The notes under the pieces are model-generated. The model was not told where the DNA came from, ran no database searches, and worked only from the letters and a program-made list of their open reading frames with translations. A stretch of 64,000 nt of DNA from Panacagrimonas sp965216805. Its GTDB lineage: Bacteria > Pseudomonadota > Gammaproteobacteria > Nevskiales > Nevskiaceae. The DNA lies in contig NZ_CBDCGN010000002.1 in assembly GCF_965216805.1 (NCBI RefSeq), forward strand, positions 1,488,001-1,552,000. Reading direction: 5' to 3'. Position numbers and translations under genes: made by a program. Positions 35,032 to 43,817 of this stretch are shown here, piece by piece; position 1 is the stretch's first letter, and each line of letters starts with the position of its first letter.

Positions 35032-36116
35032 TCGACCTCGAAGATCGCCAACGCCTGGCCCACAACATTCAAATCGCCCAGGGTGCCGGTGCCCGGCTGC
35101 ACGCCGCGTGCGACACCGCGGGCATCGACACCCGCACCCTGCAGCGCTGGAGAGCGTGCGGGGGGCTCGTGGACGGCGATGGAAGGCCCCAGGCCGTCCG
35201 ACCCACACCGGCGCATGCCCTGAGCCTGGCCGAGCGTGCCGAGCTCTTGCGCGTGGCTAATGAGCCGCGCTTTGAGGCCGTGCCGCCAGCGCGCATCGTG
35301 CCGATGCTGGCCGACGAAGGCGTGTACCTAGCCAGCGAGTCCAGCTTCGCGCGTGTGCTGCGAGCACATGGCCAAGCCACTCACCGTGGACGCGCCCGCG
35401 AGCCGCACACGGTACGCCCACCGACCACCCACATCGCCACTGCACCGCGCCAGGTGTGGTGCTGGGACATGACCTATCTGCCGGCCACGGTGCTGGGACG
35501 CTGGTATCACCTCTACCTGATTCTCGACCTCTACAGCCGCAAGATCGTCGGCTGGGAGGTCCATGACCGCGACCATGCCGATCACGCAGCGCATCTGGTG
35601 CGGCGCACCGCCCTGGCAGAGGGCATTGCGGCCCTGGTGAACAAGCCCGTGCTGCACGGCGACAACGGCGCCACGCTCAAGGCCACCACGGTGCTGGCGA
35701 TGCTGCACTGGCTCGGAGTGAAGCCCTCCTACTCGCGGCCGCGGGTGAGCGACGACAACGCCTACGCGGAATCGCTCTTCCGCACCGCCAAGTACCGGCC
35801 CGAGTTTCCGGCCAGAGGATTCGAAGACCTGGCGGCAGCGCGCGCCTGGGCAGCCGGCTTCGTGCGCTGGTACAACATCGATCATCGCCACAGCGGCATC
35901 CGCTACGTCAGCCCGGCACAGCGCCACGACGGCAGCGATGGTCCGATCCTGGCGGCGCGCCACGCGCTCTACGCCCAAGCCCGCGAACGAAACCCTGCAC
36001 GATGGTCAGGCGCAACGCGAAACTGGTCGCCGGTACTCGCCGTCACCCTCAACCCCGAACGCGACTGCGTCATCAACACCCACGTCGCCGAAACCTTTAA
36101 GCAACTCGCTGCATGA
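35028..36116 (+). CDS. IS3-family transposase OrfB, DDE integrase core (copy 1)
   Basis: 362 residues from ATG 35028. The rve domain shows the DDE triad: Asp in WCWDMTYLP, Asp in LHGDNGA and Glu in NAYAESLFRTAK. HRHSGIRYVSPAQRH is the usual end of the core. The frame is open upstream past the A7 run, so a fused OrfAB can be made by -1 frameshifting. It is intact and probably active. Confidence 0.92.
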   Translation: MIDLEDRQRLAHNIQIAQGAGARLHAACDTAGIDTRTLQRWRACGGLVDGDGRPQAVRPTPAHALSLAERAELLRVANEPRFEAVPPARIVPMLADEGVYLASESSFARVLRAHGQATHRGRAREPHTVRPPTTHIATAPRQVWCWDMTYLPATVLGRWYHLYLILDLYSRKIVGWEVHDRDHADHAAHLVRRTALAEGIAALVNKPVLHGDNGATLKATTVLAMLHWLGVKPSYSRPRVSDDNAYAESLFRTAKYRPEFPARGFEDLAAARAWAAGFVRWYNIDHRHSGIRYVSPAQRHDGSDGPILAARHALYAQARERNPARWSGATRNWSPVLAVTLNPERDCVINTHVAETFKQLAA

Positions 36117-36274
36117 ATGAGGCGGCAACTACCTTGACGCGCGCCGGTAGGTGGAGAGGTCGGCAAGTGCCCGCACTTCATACCACCGTATTCTGTACGT
36201 GCCAGGGCTGGCCTGAAAACAATCCAAACTGACTTGTTTTTCGTAAAGATATCGTGTACAGTTATCAACGTACA

Positions 36275-36290
36275 GATAAGGTACCTTATC
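36275..36290. promoter_or_regulatory. 16-bp perfect palindrome at the resolvase start (candidate res/operator site)
   Basis: GATAAGGTACCTTATC ends exactly one base before the resolvase ATG. Just upstream, TGTAC-N10-GTACA (36255-36274) forms a second inverted repeat. Resolvases bind such subsites to recombine and to repress themselves. Confidence 0.6.
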
Positions 36291-36887
36291 ATGCGAATTG
36301 GCTACGCTCGCGTCTCGACTCAGGACCAGAATCCCGAACTGCAGCTCGACGCCTTGTCGGCGGCGGCGTGCGAGCAGGTTTTCCAGGAAAAGGTTTCGGG
36401 CCGCGTTCGTGAGCGGCCAGAACTGGAGGCTTGCCTGCGTACCCTGCGCAAAGGGGACACGCTGGTGGTTTGGAGGCTCGACCGGTTGGGTCGCTCGCTG
36501 AAAGACCTCGTGGAGATTATTCACGGGTTGGAAGCACGCGGTGTGGTCTTCCGGTCGCTGACCGAGAGCATTGACACCTCCAGTGCGGGGGGGCGGCTGA
36601 TATTCCACGTCTTCGGCGCGCTGGCCGAGTTCGAGCACAATCTGATTCGGGACCGCACCGTGGCCGGCCTTGCAGCGGCGCGTGCGCGAGGGCGAATGGG
36701 CGGGCGCCGTCCAAAGCTGTCCAAGGCCGATGTACGCAAGGCTGCTGCCATGCTCATGGACCCGATGATGACCAAGACCGAGGTGGCCGCGCATTTCGGG
36801 ATATCGCGGGTGACGCTCAATGCCGCGCTTGACCGCGCGGGCTATCCGCAGAACCCGGCAGCATCGGTTCAGACGGTCACCGCGTAA
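36291..36887 (+). CDS. Serine recombinase (resolvase/invertase family)
   Basis: 198 residues from ATG 36291. It begins MRIGYARVSTQDQN, with the catalytic serine in RVSTQ. Other blocks are VVWRLDRLGRSLKDL and AEFEHNLIRDRT, and a C-terminal HTH (TKTEVAAHFGISRVTLN) binds DNA. It is a small Tn3/Hin-type enzyme. A palindrome abuts its start. It lies between the two inverted IS copies and converges with the truncated hsdR. Confidence 0.92.
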   Translation: MRIGYARVSTQDQNPELQLDALSAAACEQVFQEKVSGRVRERPELEACLRTLRKGDTLVVWRLDRLGRSLKDLVEIIHGLEARGVVFRSLTESIDTSSAGGRLIFHVFGALAEFEHNLIRDRTVAGLAAARARGRMGGRRPKLSKADVRKAAAMLMDPMMTKTEVAAHFGISRVTLNAALDRAGYPQNPAASVQTVTA

Positions 36888-36928
36888 GTGATCCTCCGCC
36901 GGACTTCGGTCATGCCGCGTCCCGTCGC

Positions 36929-39874
36929 CTACTCAGCCCCCCGCTGCCGCAATGCCTCGTACAACTGCCCGGGCCCGAGCAGAATCTCCAGTAGCCCTGC
37001 TCGGACCTTCTCCGAGTTCAATGCCTGAGTGCTCATGGCCGTGTTAGCGCTGAGCGCATCCATGATCGCGTTCATGAGTTGGCTGTTGAGGTCGGGCGAG
37101 TTTGCGAATTGCTCCTTGGAGTTGTTGCCGGCCTGGGTCATCAGGATGTCGGACTCCAGCAGCTTCCCCTTGAGCACGTTGTTCACGTACACCAGTTTGT
37201 CGTTGTCGGTGACCTCGCCCTCGAACAACTCGTTCACCTTGGCAATGATTTGCGCGAGGTAGATCTTCTCTTTCTCGCGCACCTCGCCGCTGCCGGCCTC
37301 GGTCAGGGGCTTGAGCTTGGTGGGGTCGCCGTAGCTGAGCGGCAGGTCCTGGGCCTCGTCTGACTTCAGGCGATGGTGCGTGAGCACAACCTTGCTCAGG
37401 TCCACCCCCTCGCGCTGGCGGCCGAATTCCAGCAGAGGTAGCAGGCGGCGGAAGAAGATGGCGCGCTTCTCGATGTCGGTGTTGCCGTAGTCGAAGATCT
37501 GGCTCAGGAACGTGTACACCCGAATGAAGGCACCGAGATTGCGCTGGAACAGTAGCAGCGCGTCCATTTCTTCCTTCGCCGCTTTCTCGCCGGCCTTGTC
37601 TTTCTTGGCGACGGCCACGACGTGGGCTTCGCGCGCGGCCTTGTATTTCTTCATCAGCCGGTCGGCGACGGGCTCCAGGGCCGCGGACAGCTCGGCCTGG
37701 GTGCCCTTGGGATTCAGCTCTGCACGCACCACGCGCTCAATTTCGTTGTCGTCGTAGTACCCGCTGGTGTCGAGCTGTGCGCGGAGGTCGTAGACCAGGT
37801 TCGGGTCGGTCACGCCGTCCAGCTCGGCGGTGGTGTGGTAGGTCTTGAACGCGGCCAGCACCTCGTCCGGGTCGTTCACGAAGTCCAGGACGTAGGTGGT
37901 GCCCTTGCCGGGGTGCGCGCGGTTAAGGCGGGAGAGTGTCTGCACCGCCTGCACGCCGGCCAGGCGCTTGTCCACGTACATGCCGCAGAGCAGCGGCTGA
38001 TCGAACCCGGTCTGGAACTTGTTGGCGACGAGCAGGATGCCGTACTCGTCAGTAGCAAACGCCTGCCGGATGTCACGGCCTTTGAGATTGGGGTTGAGCG
38101 CGGCGGAGGTCTCGGTGAACGGGTCCGGTCCGGACTCCTTATCGTTCACCTCACCAGAGAACGCGGCGAGCGTGCCGATCTTGTAGCCCTGCCCCTTGAT
38201 GTATTTCTCGATGGCGAGCTTCCAGCGCACAGCCTCGACGCGACTGGCGACCACCACCATCGCCTTGGCCTGACCGTTGAGCAGGGGTGCCACGTTCTCG
38301 CGGAAATGCTCGACGACGATCTGCACCTTCTGGCTGATGTTGTACGGGTGAAGCCGCACCCAGCGCATCAGGCCCTTCATGGCCTCGTCCCGCTCAACCT
38401 CCTTCTCGTCCCATTCCTTGCCGTTGTTCGCCAGCTTGAAGGCCAGCTTGTACGGCGTGTAGTTGCGCAGCACGTCGAGGATGAAGCCCTCCTCGATGGC
38501 CTGACGCATGGAGTAGACGTGGAACGGAGCGGGCAGGTTGTCGGGGCCAGCGGGTAGCTCAGGCTTGGGCCTGCGCCCGAACAGCTCCAGGGTCTTGGCC
38601 TTGGGCGTGGCGGTGAAGGCGACGTAGGTGATGCCGGCATCCGCGGCACGCGCGGTCATCTGCGCGGCCAGCACATCCTCCGTGCTCACTTCACCGCCGT
38701 CAGCCAGATCGCTCAACTCCTCGGCGGACAACAACTGCTTGAGCTTGGACGCGGCCTCGCCGGTCTGGCTGCTGTGCGCCTCGTCGGCGATCACCGCGAA
38801 GCGCTTGCCCTGCGTCGCCGCCAGCTCCTGCACGGCCGCCAGCGCGAACGGGAAGGTCTGGATGGTACAGACCACGATCTTCTTGTTGCCGGACAGTGCT
38901 TCTGCGAGCTGCGCGCTCTTCGCACCGGCCTCGTTCTTGATGGTGGCGACGACGCCGGTGGTGCGCTGGAAGTCGTAGATGGCTTCCTGCAACTGCGAGT
39001 CGAGCACGTTGCGGTCGCTCACCACCAGCACGGTGTCGAACAGCTTCTGGTGCTGGTCATCGTGCAGGTCCGCCAGGAAGTGTGCGGTCCAGGCGATGGA
39101 GTTCGTCTTGCCCGAGCCGGCGGAGTGCTGGATCAGGTACTGCTGGCCCGGGCCTTCGCTGCGCACGGCGGCGAGCAGCGCGCGGGTGGCATCGAGCTGG
39201 TGGTAGCGCGGGAAGATGATCGCCTTGATCTTCTTCTTGTCGTCGCGAGGTGCGACGAGGTAACGGCCGATGATCTCCAGCCAGCTCTCGCGTGCCCAGA
39301 CTCTCTCCCACAGATAGCTGGTGCGGTGGCCAACAGGATTCACCGGGTTGCCGGCCGCGCCGTTGTCGCCCTGGTTGAACGGCAGGAAGGTGGTCGCGGG
39401 GCCGGCCAGCTTGGTGCTCATGCGCACCTCGCTGTTGCTGACCGCGAAATGCACCAGCGCACCGCGCGGAAAATCCAGCAGCGGATCGGCGGCGTTCTGG
39501 CCCTTGGGCTTAGGGTGACGATCGAAGCGGTACTGATCCACCGCGTCGTCGATGCTTTGCGTGAAGTCGGTCTTCAGCTCCACCGTGGCCACGGGGATGC
39601 CGTTTAGAAACAGCACGAGGTCAATACAGTTCTCGTTGTGCAGAGAATAGCGAAGCTGCCGCACCACGCGCAGTCGATTGGATTCGTAGCGCGCCATGAT
39701 CTCGGTGTTCATCGCCAGCGCCGGCTTGAACTGCGCCAGCGACAGGGGCTGTTTGAGGCCGAGCAGCTCCACACCGTGACGCAGCACGTCCAGGGTGCCG
39801 CGGTCGTCGAGTTGCTTACGGATGCGGTCGAGCAGCACCGACTCCGCGCCAGCGCCGTGGCTCTTACTCAGCAC
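36929..39874 (-). pseudogene. hsdR: HsdR, main part (residues after about 57), separated from its start by IS copy 2
   Basis: About 980 residues of a type I restriction endonuclease subunit. The nuclease core is VATVELKTDF (ExK), helicase motif I is SAGSGKTNS, the DEAH box is in IADEAHSSQ, and a long C-terminal helical part follows. Its native N-terminus lies on the far side of IS copy 2 (41530-41701). Joining TGGGAGGTGC with the bases after the IS restores one frame (KAWEVLSKSHG). A GTG formed at the IS junction (39872-39874) could allow expression of the truncated protein, but native translation is broken. Confidence 0.9.
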
Positions 39875-39904
39875 CGGCGCGCGTCAAGGTAGTTGCCGCC
39901 TCAT

Positions 39905-40993
39905 TCATGCAGCGAGTTGCTTAAAGGTTTCGGCGACGTGGGTGTTGATGACGCAGTCGCGTTCGGGGTTGAGGGTGACGGCGAGTACCGGCGACCAGTT
40001 TCGCGTTGCGCCTGACCATCGTGCAGGGTTTCGTTCGCGGGCTTGGGCGTAGAGCGCGTGGCGCGCCGCCAGGATCGGACCATCGCTGCCGTCGTGGCGC
40101 TGTGCCGGGCTGACGTAGCGGATGCCGCTGTGGCGATGATCGATGTTGTACCAGCGCACGAAGCCGGCTGCCCAGGCGCGCGCTGCCGCCAGGTCTTCGA
40201 ATCCTCTGGCCGGAAACTCGGGCCGGTACTTGGCGGTGCGGAAGAGCGATTCCGCGTAGGCGTTGTCGTCGCTCACCCGCGGCCGCGAGTAGGAGGGCTT
40301 CACTCCGAGCCAGTGCAGCATCGCCAGCACCGTGGTGGCCTTGAGCGTGGCGCCGTTGTCGCCGTGCAGCACGGGCTTGTTCACCAGGGCCGCAATGCCC
40401 TCTGCCAGGGCGGTGCGCCGCACCAGATGCGCTGCGTGATCGGCATGGTCGCGGTCATGGACCTCCCAGCCGACGATCTTGCGGCTGTAGAGGTCGAGAA
40501 TCAGGTAGAGGTGATACCAGCGTCCCAGCACCGTGGCCGGCAGATAGGTCATGTCCCAGCACCACACCTGGCGCGGTGCAGTGGCGATGTGGGTGGTCGG
40601 TGGGCGTACCGTGTGCGGCTCGCGGGCGCGTCCACGGTGAGTGGCTTGGCCATGTGCTCGCAGCACACGCGCGAAGCTGGACTCGCTGGCTAGGTACACG
40701 CCTTCGTCGGCCAGCATCGGCACGATGCGCGCTGGCGGCACGGCCTCAAAGCGCGGCTCATTAGCCACGCGCAAGAGCTCGGCACGCTCGGCCAGGCTCA
40801 GGGCATGCGCCGGTGTGGGTCGGACGGCCTGGGGCCTTCCATCGCCGTCCACGAGCCCCCCGCACGCTCTCCAGCGCTGCAGGGTGCGGGTGTCGATGCC
40901 CGCGGTGTCGCACGCGGCGTGCAGCCGGGCACCGGCACCCTGGGCGATTTGAATGTTGTGGGCCAGGCGTTGGCGATCTTCGAGGTCGATCAT
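39905..40993 (-). CDS. IS3-family transposase OrfB (copy 2)
   Basis: The protein sequence is identical to OrfB of copy 1, with the full DDE triad. The start ATG overlaps the orfA stop, and the T7 run (41026-41032 on the plus strand) marks the frameshift site. Confidence 0.92.
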   Translation of the reverse strand: MIDLEDRQRLAHNIQIAQGAGARLHAACDTAGIDTRTLQRWRACGGLVDGDGRPQAVRPTPAHALSLAERAELLRVANEPRFEAVPPARIVPMLADEGVYLASESSFARVLRAHGQATHRGRAREPHTVRPPTTHIATAPRQVWCWDMTYLPATVLGRWYHLYLILDLYSRKIVGWEVHDRDHADHAAHLVRRTALAEGIAALVNKPVLHGDNGATLKATTVLAMLHWLGVKPSYSRPRVSDDNAYAESLFRTAKYRPEFPARGFEDLAAARAWAAGFVRWYNIDHRHSGIRYVSPAQRHDGSDGPILAARHALYAQARERNPARWSGATRNWSPVLAVTLNPERDCVINTHVAETFKQLAA

Positions 40994-41463
40994 TCGTCCT
41001 CTGCCTTGTTGAAGATCGCCGCGAGTTTTTTTGAAAGGACCAGCAGAGCCGCCGTCTCCGCCAGCGCCCGGTCCTTGCGCAGCAGGTCGCGCTCCAGCTC
41101 CTTGATGCGCTTGCGGTCCTGTCGCGTCGCCTGCGGACTGGCACGGGCTTCTTCGGGTTCCGCCAGTGCGGCCGTTGCGCTGGCCCGCCACTTCTCCAAC
41201 TCCGTCGGAAATACACCCTGTTCCCGGCACCACACACTCCGATCCGCTTCGGCCATCGGTGCTGTTGCAATCACCGCCTCCAGACGCGATCCCGCGGTCC
41301 ACGTCCGAGCCTTCACCGGCCCGGACTGCGTCTGCTCTCGCCAACGCTGCAAGGTCTGGGCACCCACTCCCACTGCTAACGCCACGTCTTCCACCGCCGC
41401 GCTTTCAGGCGGCAACAGCCGCGCTACCGCGCGGTCCTTGAATCCTTGTCCGTATCGAGCCAC
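40990..41463 (-). CDS. IS3-family transposase OrfA (copy 2)
   Basis: Identical to OrfA of copy 1: HTH followed by a leucine-zipper-like helix. The lack of divergence between the copies implies recent transposition or gene conversion. Confidence 0.88.
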   Translation of the reverse strand: MARYGQGFKDRAVARLLPPESAAVEDVALAVGVGAQTLQRWREQTQSGPVKARTWTAGSRLEAVIATAPMAEADRSVWCREQGVFPTELEKWRASATAALAEPEEARASPQATRQDRKRIKELERDLLRKDRALAETAALLVLSKKLAAIFNKAEDE

Positions 41464-41529
41464 GTTCTACCTTCATTGACGCCCCCAGGGATGGTCCTAT
41501 CAAGGCGGCAACTATTCTGACGCGGGGGG

Positions 41530-41701
41530 GCACCTCCCAGGCTTTCGGTTGCGTGGCCTGTACCCAGGCGAGCACGTCGGCCGGGTACAGCGCACGGGCG
41601 CGGTCGTAGCTTGGGGCGTCGCCAGCCGCGTAAAGCCAGCCATGCGTCGCGAGGTGGGCGCATAGGTCGTTCTCGAACTCGATTTCCTTGTGCAGGCTCA
41701 T
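41530..41701 (-). pseudogene. hsdR: HsdR 5' fragment (first about 57 codons)
   Basis: Starting at ATG 41701 it reads MSLHKEIEFENDL and ends KAWEV at the IS border. This is the typical N-terminus of the HsdR family to which the main part belongs. The frame then runs into IS sequence and would add unrelated residues. The promoter of hsdR must lie in 41702-41899, shared with the divergent toxin-antitoxin operon. Confidence 0.82.
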
Positions 41702-41841
41702 TCCCCATTGCCCTCGGTATCCACGCAAGTCCCGGCCGACCGCGGCCACCCTTCGCAACTCTTTGTTTTCAAAGCTGCTGTCGGTGTCTGGCGGGCCCAA
41801 TTCACCGATATTGCCTCATCTCGTCAGGTAAACCTCGCCCC

Positions 41842-41869
41842 TTCAGACCGCCCACCACTGCACTACAAT
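41842..41869 (+). promoter_or_regulatory. Candidate promoter of the toxin-antitoxin operon
   Basis: TACAAT at 41864-41869 is a good -10 box, with a weak -35 TTCAGA at 41842-41847 (16-bp spacer), about 30 bp before the antitoxin ATG. It lies in the gap divergent from the hsdR start. Confidence 0.4.
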
Positions 41870-41899
41870 TGTCGCCGCACGACGGACCGCAACCTCTGC

Positions 41900-42586
41900 A
41901 TGACCAAGACTGACATCCGTGACCAGCCGGCCTATACCCTGGCCGAAGCCTCCCGCTACCTCAAGGTGGCACCCGCTACGCTGCGCTCATGGTTTGTCGG
42001 ACGGCCGTATCCCCGCGGAACCGGCGTCGTGCACACCAGCCCGCTGATCCGCCCGGTCAGCCATCCGCCGCCCAGCCTGTCGTTCTGGAATCTGATCGAA
42101 GCCCATGTACTGCGCTCCCTGCGCACCGATCACGGCGTCTCGATGGACGCGCTGCGCAAGGCCATCCGCTACGCGCAGAGCACGCTGAAGATCGAACGCC
42201 TGCTGCTGAGCACTGAGTTGAGAACCGACGCGGGCAAGCTGCTGCTGGAGCGCTATGGCCAATTGGTTGAGCTGTCTGCCTCGGGCCAGATTGCCCTGCG
42301 ACACCTGTTCAACGCTCACCTCGCGCGCGTCGAGTGGGATGAATGGAAGTTCCCGGTAAGGCTCTACCCGTTCACCTCCAGCGGAATCGCCTCTGCGAGC
42401 GAGCGCGCTGTCTCGATCTCCGCGCAGATCGCCTTCGGCCGGCCGGTGCTCAACCGCAGCGGCGTGACCACCGGCACCATCGCCGAACGGATCGACTCCG
42501 GCGAATCCTCCGCCGACCTCGCGGAGGACTACGGGCTCACCGCCAGTGAGATCGAGGAGGCAGTGCTCTACGAGCGCGCTGCGTGA
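41900..42586 (+). CDS. DUF433-family antitoxin with MerR-like N-terminus
   Basis: 228 residues from ATG 41900. The N-terminal half resembles a MerR-type HTH (YTLAEASRYLKVAPATLRSWF). The C-terminal DUF433 domain includes FGRPVLNRSGVTTGTIAERI and SADLAEDYGLTASEIEEAV. DUF433 proteins pair with PIN-like toxins (VapB45-VapC45 type). It is the first gene of a three-gene run, and its TGA overlaps the next ATG. It probably represses its own promoter. Confidence 0.82.
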   Translation: MTKTDIRDQPAYTLAEASRYLKVAPATLRSWFVGRPYPRGTGVVHTSPLIRPVSHPPPSLSFWNLIEAHVLRSLRTDHGVSMDALRKAIRYAQSTLKIERLLLSTELRTDAGKLLLERYGQLVELSASGQIALRHLFNAHLARVEWDEWKFPVRLYPFTSSGIASASERAVSISAQIAFGRPVLNRSGVTTGTIAERIDSGESSADLAEDYGLTASEIEEAVLYERAA

Positions 42587-43059
42587 TGCCGGTCCTGTTC
42601 ACGGACCGGGACCTGGGTAAGAAATTTCCCGAGATTCTCCGGGACGCGGGCCTCACCGTTGAACGCCATGCTGATCACTTCGCGCCCGACTGCGCCGACG
42701 AAATCTGGCTGGCGGAAGTCGGCAAGCGCGGATGGATTGCTGTCACACACGACGGCCGCATCCGCTACAAGCCCAACGAGCTGGCCGCCGTCATCCAGCA
42801 CTGCGTGCCCTTGCTGGTGGTCATTGGCCACGCGCCTTACCCTCAGTTGGCGCACGCGTTTGTTGCAACATGGCCCCGCATCCGTAGTTTCATCGAGCGA
42901 CACGAGCCGCCGTACATCGCTAAGGTTTACCGGCCTGCACCAAGCGCCGCCACCGACGATGCTGCGGCGCCGGGCCGAGTTGAACTCTGGTACCCGAAAG
43001 TCGATTCCTATCGTCAGCGATCAGTGCTCGCAGCCGGAGCAGCCGGAAAAATCGGATGA
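42586..43059 (+). CDS. PIN-like (DUF5615/VapC45-type) toxin
   Basis: 157 residues from the ATG at 42586, which overlaps the antitoxin TGA; GTG 42583 is an alternative. Conserved acidic residues of PIN-like nucleases are placed as FTDRDLG, CADEIWLAEVG and VTHDGRIR. Such toxins are predicted metal-dependent RNases. The pairing with DUF433 supports the call. The stop overlaps the start of the third gene. Confidence 0.8.
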   Translation: MPVLFTDRDLGKKFPEILRDAGLTVERHADHFAPDCADEIWLAEVGKRGWIAVTHDGRIRYKPNELAAVIQHCVPLLVVIGHAPYPQLAHAFVATWPRIRSFIERHEPPYIAKVYRPAPSAATDDAAAPGRVELWYPKVDSYRQRSVLAAGAAGKIG

Positions 43060-43817
43060 CCGAACACCTCTATACCCTCAAGAAGCGGCTTTCCCGCGGC
43101 GATGGTTGGCCATGGCTTGCCGTAGTCCTGCTGATTGTGGTCGCACTGGGATTTGTGCTGTGCGGCAAAAGTGCGAAGGTTGCCGGCATTGATCCGTCCA
43201 CTCTGGCGTCGGCATCGATTGCTGCTGCGGCGGCACTTGCAGTGTATTTATTCCAATCGCACCAGACCGCGGAAAGGACACGCGAGTCCATCTACAGCGA
43301 GACTTTGTTTCTGGTATTCCGCTGCGCATGGGATTTCCACAGGCCGTGGTCCAGGTTGCACAGCCGAAGTCTCGACCCCGATCGTCAGCAGGTGGATGCG
43401 TTCCGGTTGCAGAAGTTTCTCCCAGACCAAGCGCACGTTTTCTCTGCGATGCGCGACACCTACGCCTTTTTGCATCCCGGAACCGTTGCCCAACTGCTTC
43501 GATTCCATCAGGCGCTGGAGCTGTGGCGCGGAGAGCTGCAGTTTCGAATTGATCGAGAGCCGGCGAGAAAATTCCATGGTGCGTCGAGCTATCCCCAGAT
43601 CGACCTGGATCATCTGGTGAAGCGACTTGCGGACTCGCTACAACTCGGCGTTCGGGCGCTCGCCGTCCTTCGCGAAGAACTGTCGAATGCCGAACGAGTC
43701 GATTCGGCCTTTTGGGCGACGATCAAGTCGGACATCCATGAATCGATTGCACGGCGAACTTTCATCGTCGAAATGTCTGCGATGGCTGCGAGGTTGGCAG
43801 ACAAGCCTGGTTTCTAA
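43056..43817 (+). CDS. Membrane-anchored protein of unknown function, third gene of the toxin-antitoxin run
   Basis: 253 residues. Two N-terminal membrane segments (WLAVVLLIVVALGFVLCG; LASASIAAAAALAVYLF) are followed by a cytoplasmic, mostly helical domain of about 180 residues. No family was recognised. The ATGA overlap with the toxin stop suggests co-translation and a linked role, for example a membrane effector or a sensor. It could also be an unrelated passenger. It converges with hsdS. Confidence 0.7.
   Translation: MTEHLYTLKKRLSRGDGWPWLAVVLLIVVALGFVLCGKSAKVAGIDPSTLASASIAAAAALAVYLFQSHQTAERTRESIYSETLFLVFRCAWDFHRPWSRLHSRSLDPDRQQVDAFRLQKFLPDQAHVFSAMRDTYAFLHPGTVAQLLRFHQALELWRGELQFRIDREPARKFHGASSYPQIDLDHLVKRLADSLQLGVRALAVLREELSNAERVDSAFWATIKSDIHESIARRTFIVEMSAMAARLADKPGF

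Larger units (their letters stand above)
34492..36148 (+). mobile_element. IS3-family insertion sequence, copy 1
   Basis: A 1657-bp element with imperfect terminal inverted repeats of about 21 bp: CGCGTCAGAATAGTTGCCGC at the left against CGCGTCAAGGTAGTTGCCGC at the right, read inward. It carries two overlapping frames orfA and orfB with a DDE core and an A7 slippery run at 34989-34995. Every part compared is the same as in the inverted copy at 39873-41529. A 3-bp AGG on both flanks may be the target duplication. Confidence 0.9.
39873..41529 (-). mobile_element. IS3-family insertion sequence, copy 2 (inverted), inserted in hsdR
   Basis: Same length (1657 bp), same terminal repeats and the same orfA/orfB as copy 1, in opposite orientation. 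It separates codons 57 and 58 of hsdR. The flanks share a 2-3 bp duplication (GC or TGC, depending on where the end is set), as expected for the IS3 family. Confidence 0.9.

Noticed and set aside
38774..39607. A 277-codon plus-strand frame opposite hsdR
   Set aside because: It is a shadow of the helicase-encoding region, with no start signal and no motif.
34492..41529. A composite transposon formed by the two IS copies
   Set aside because: The DNA between them contains the body of hsdR, whose first codons lie outside the right copy. The interior was therefore already in place before copy 2 inserted.
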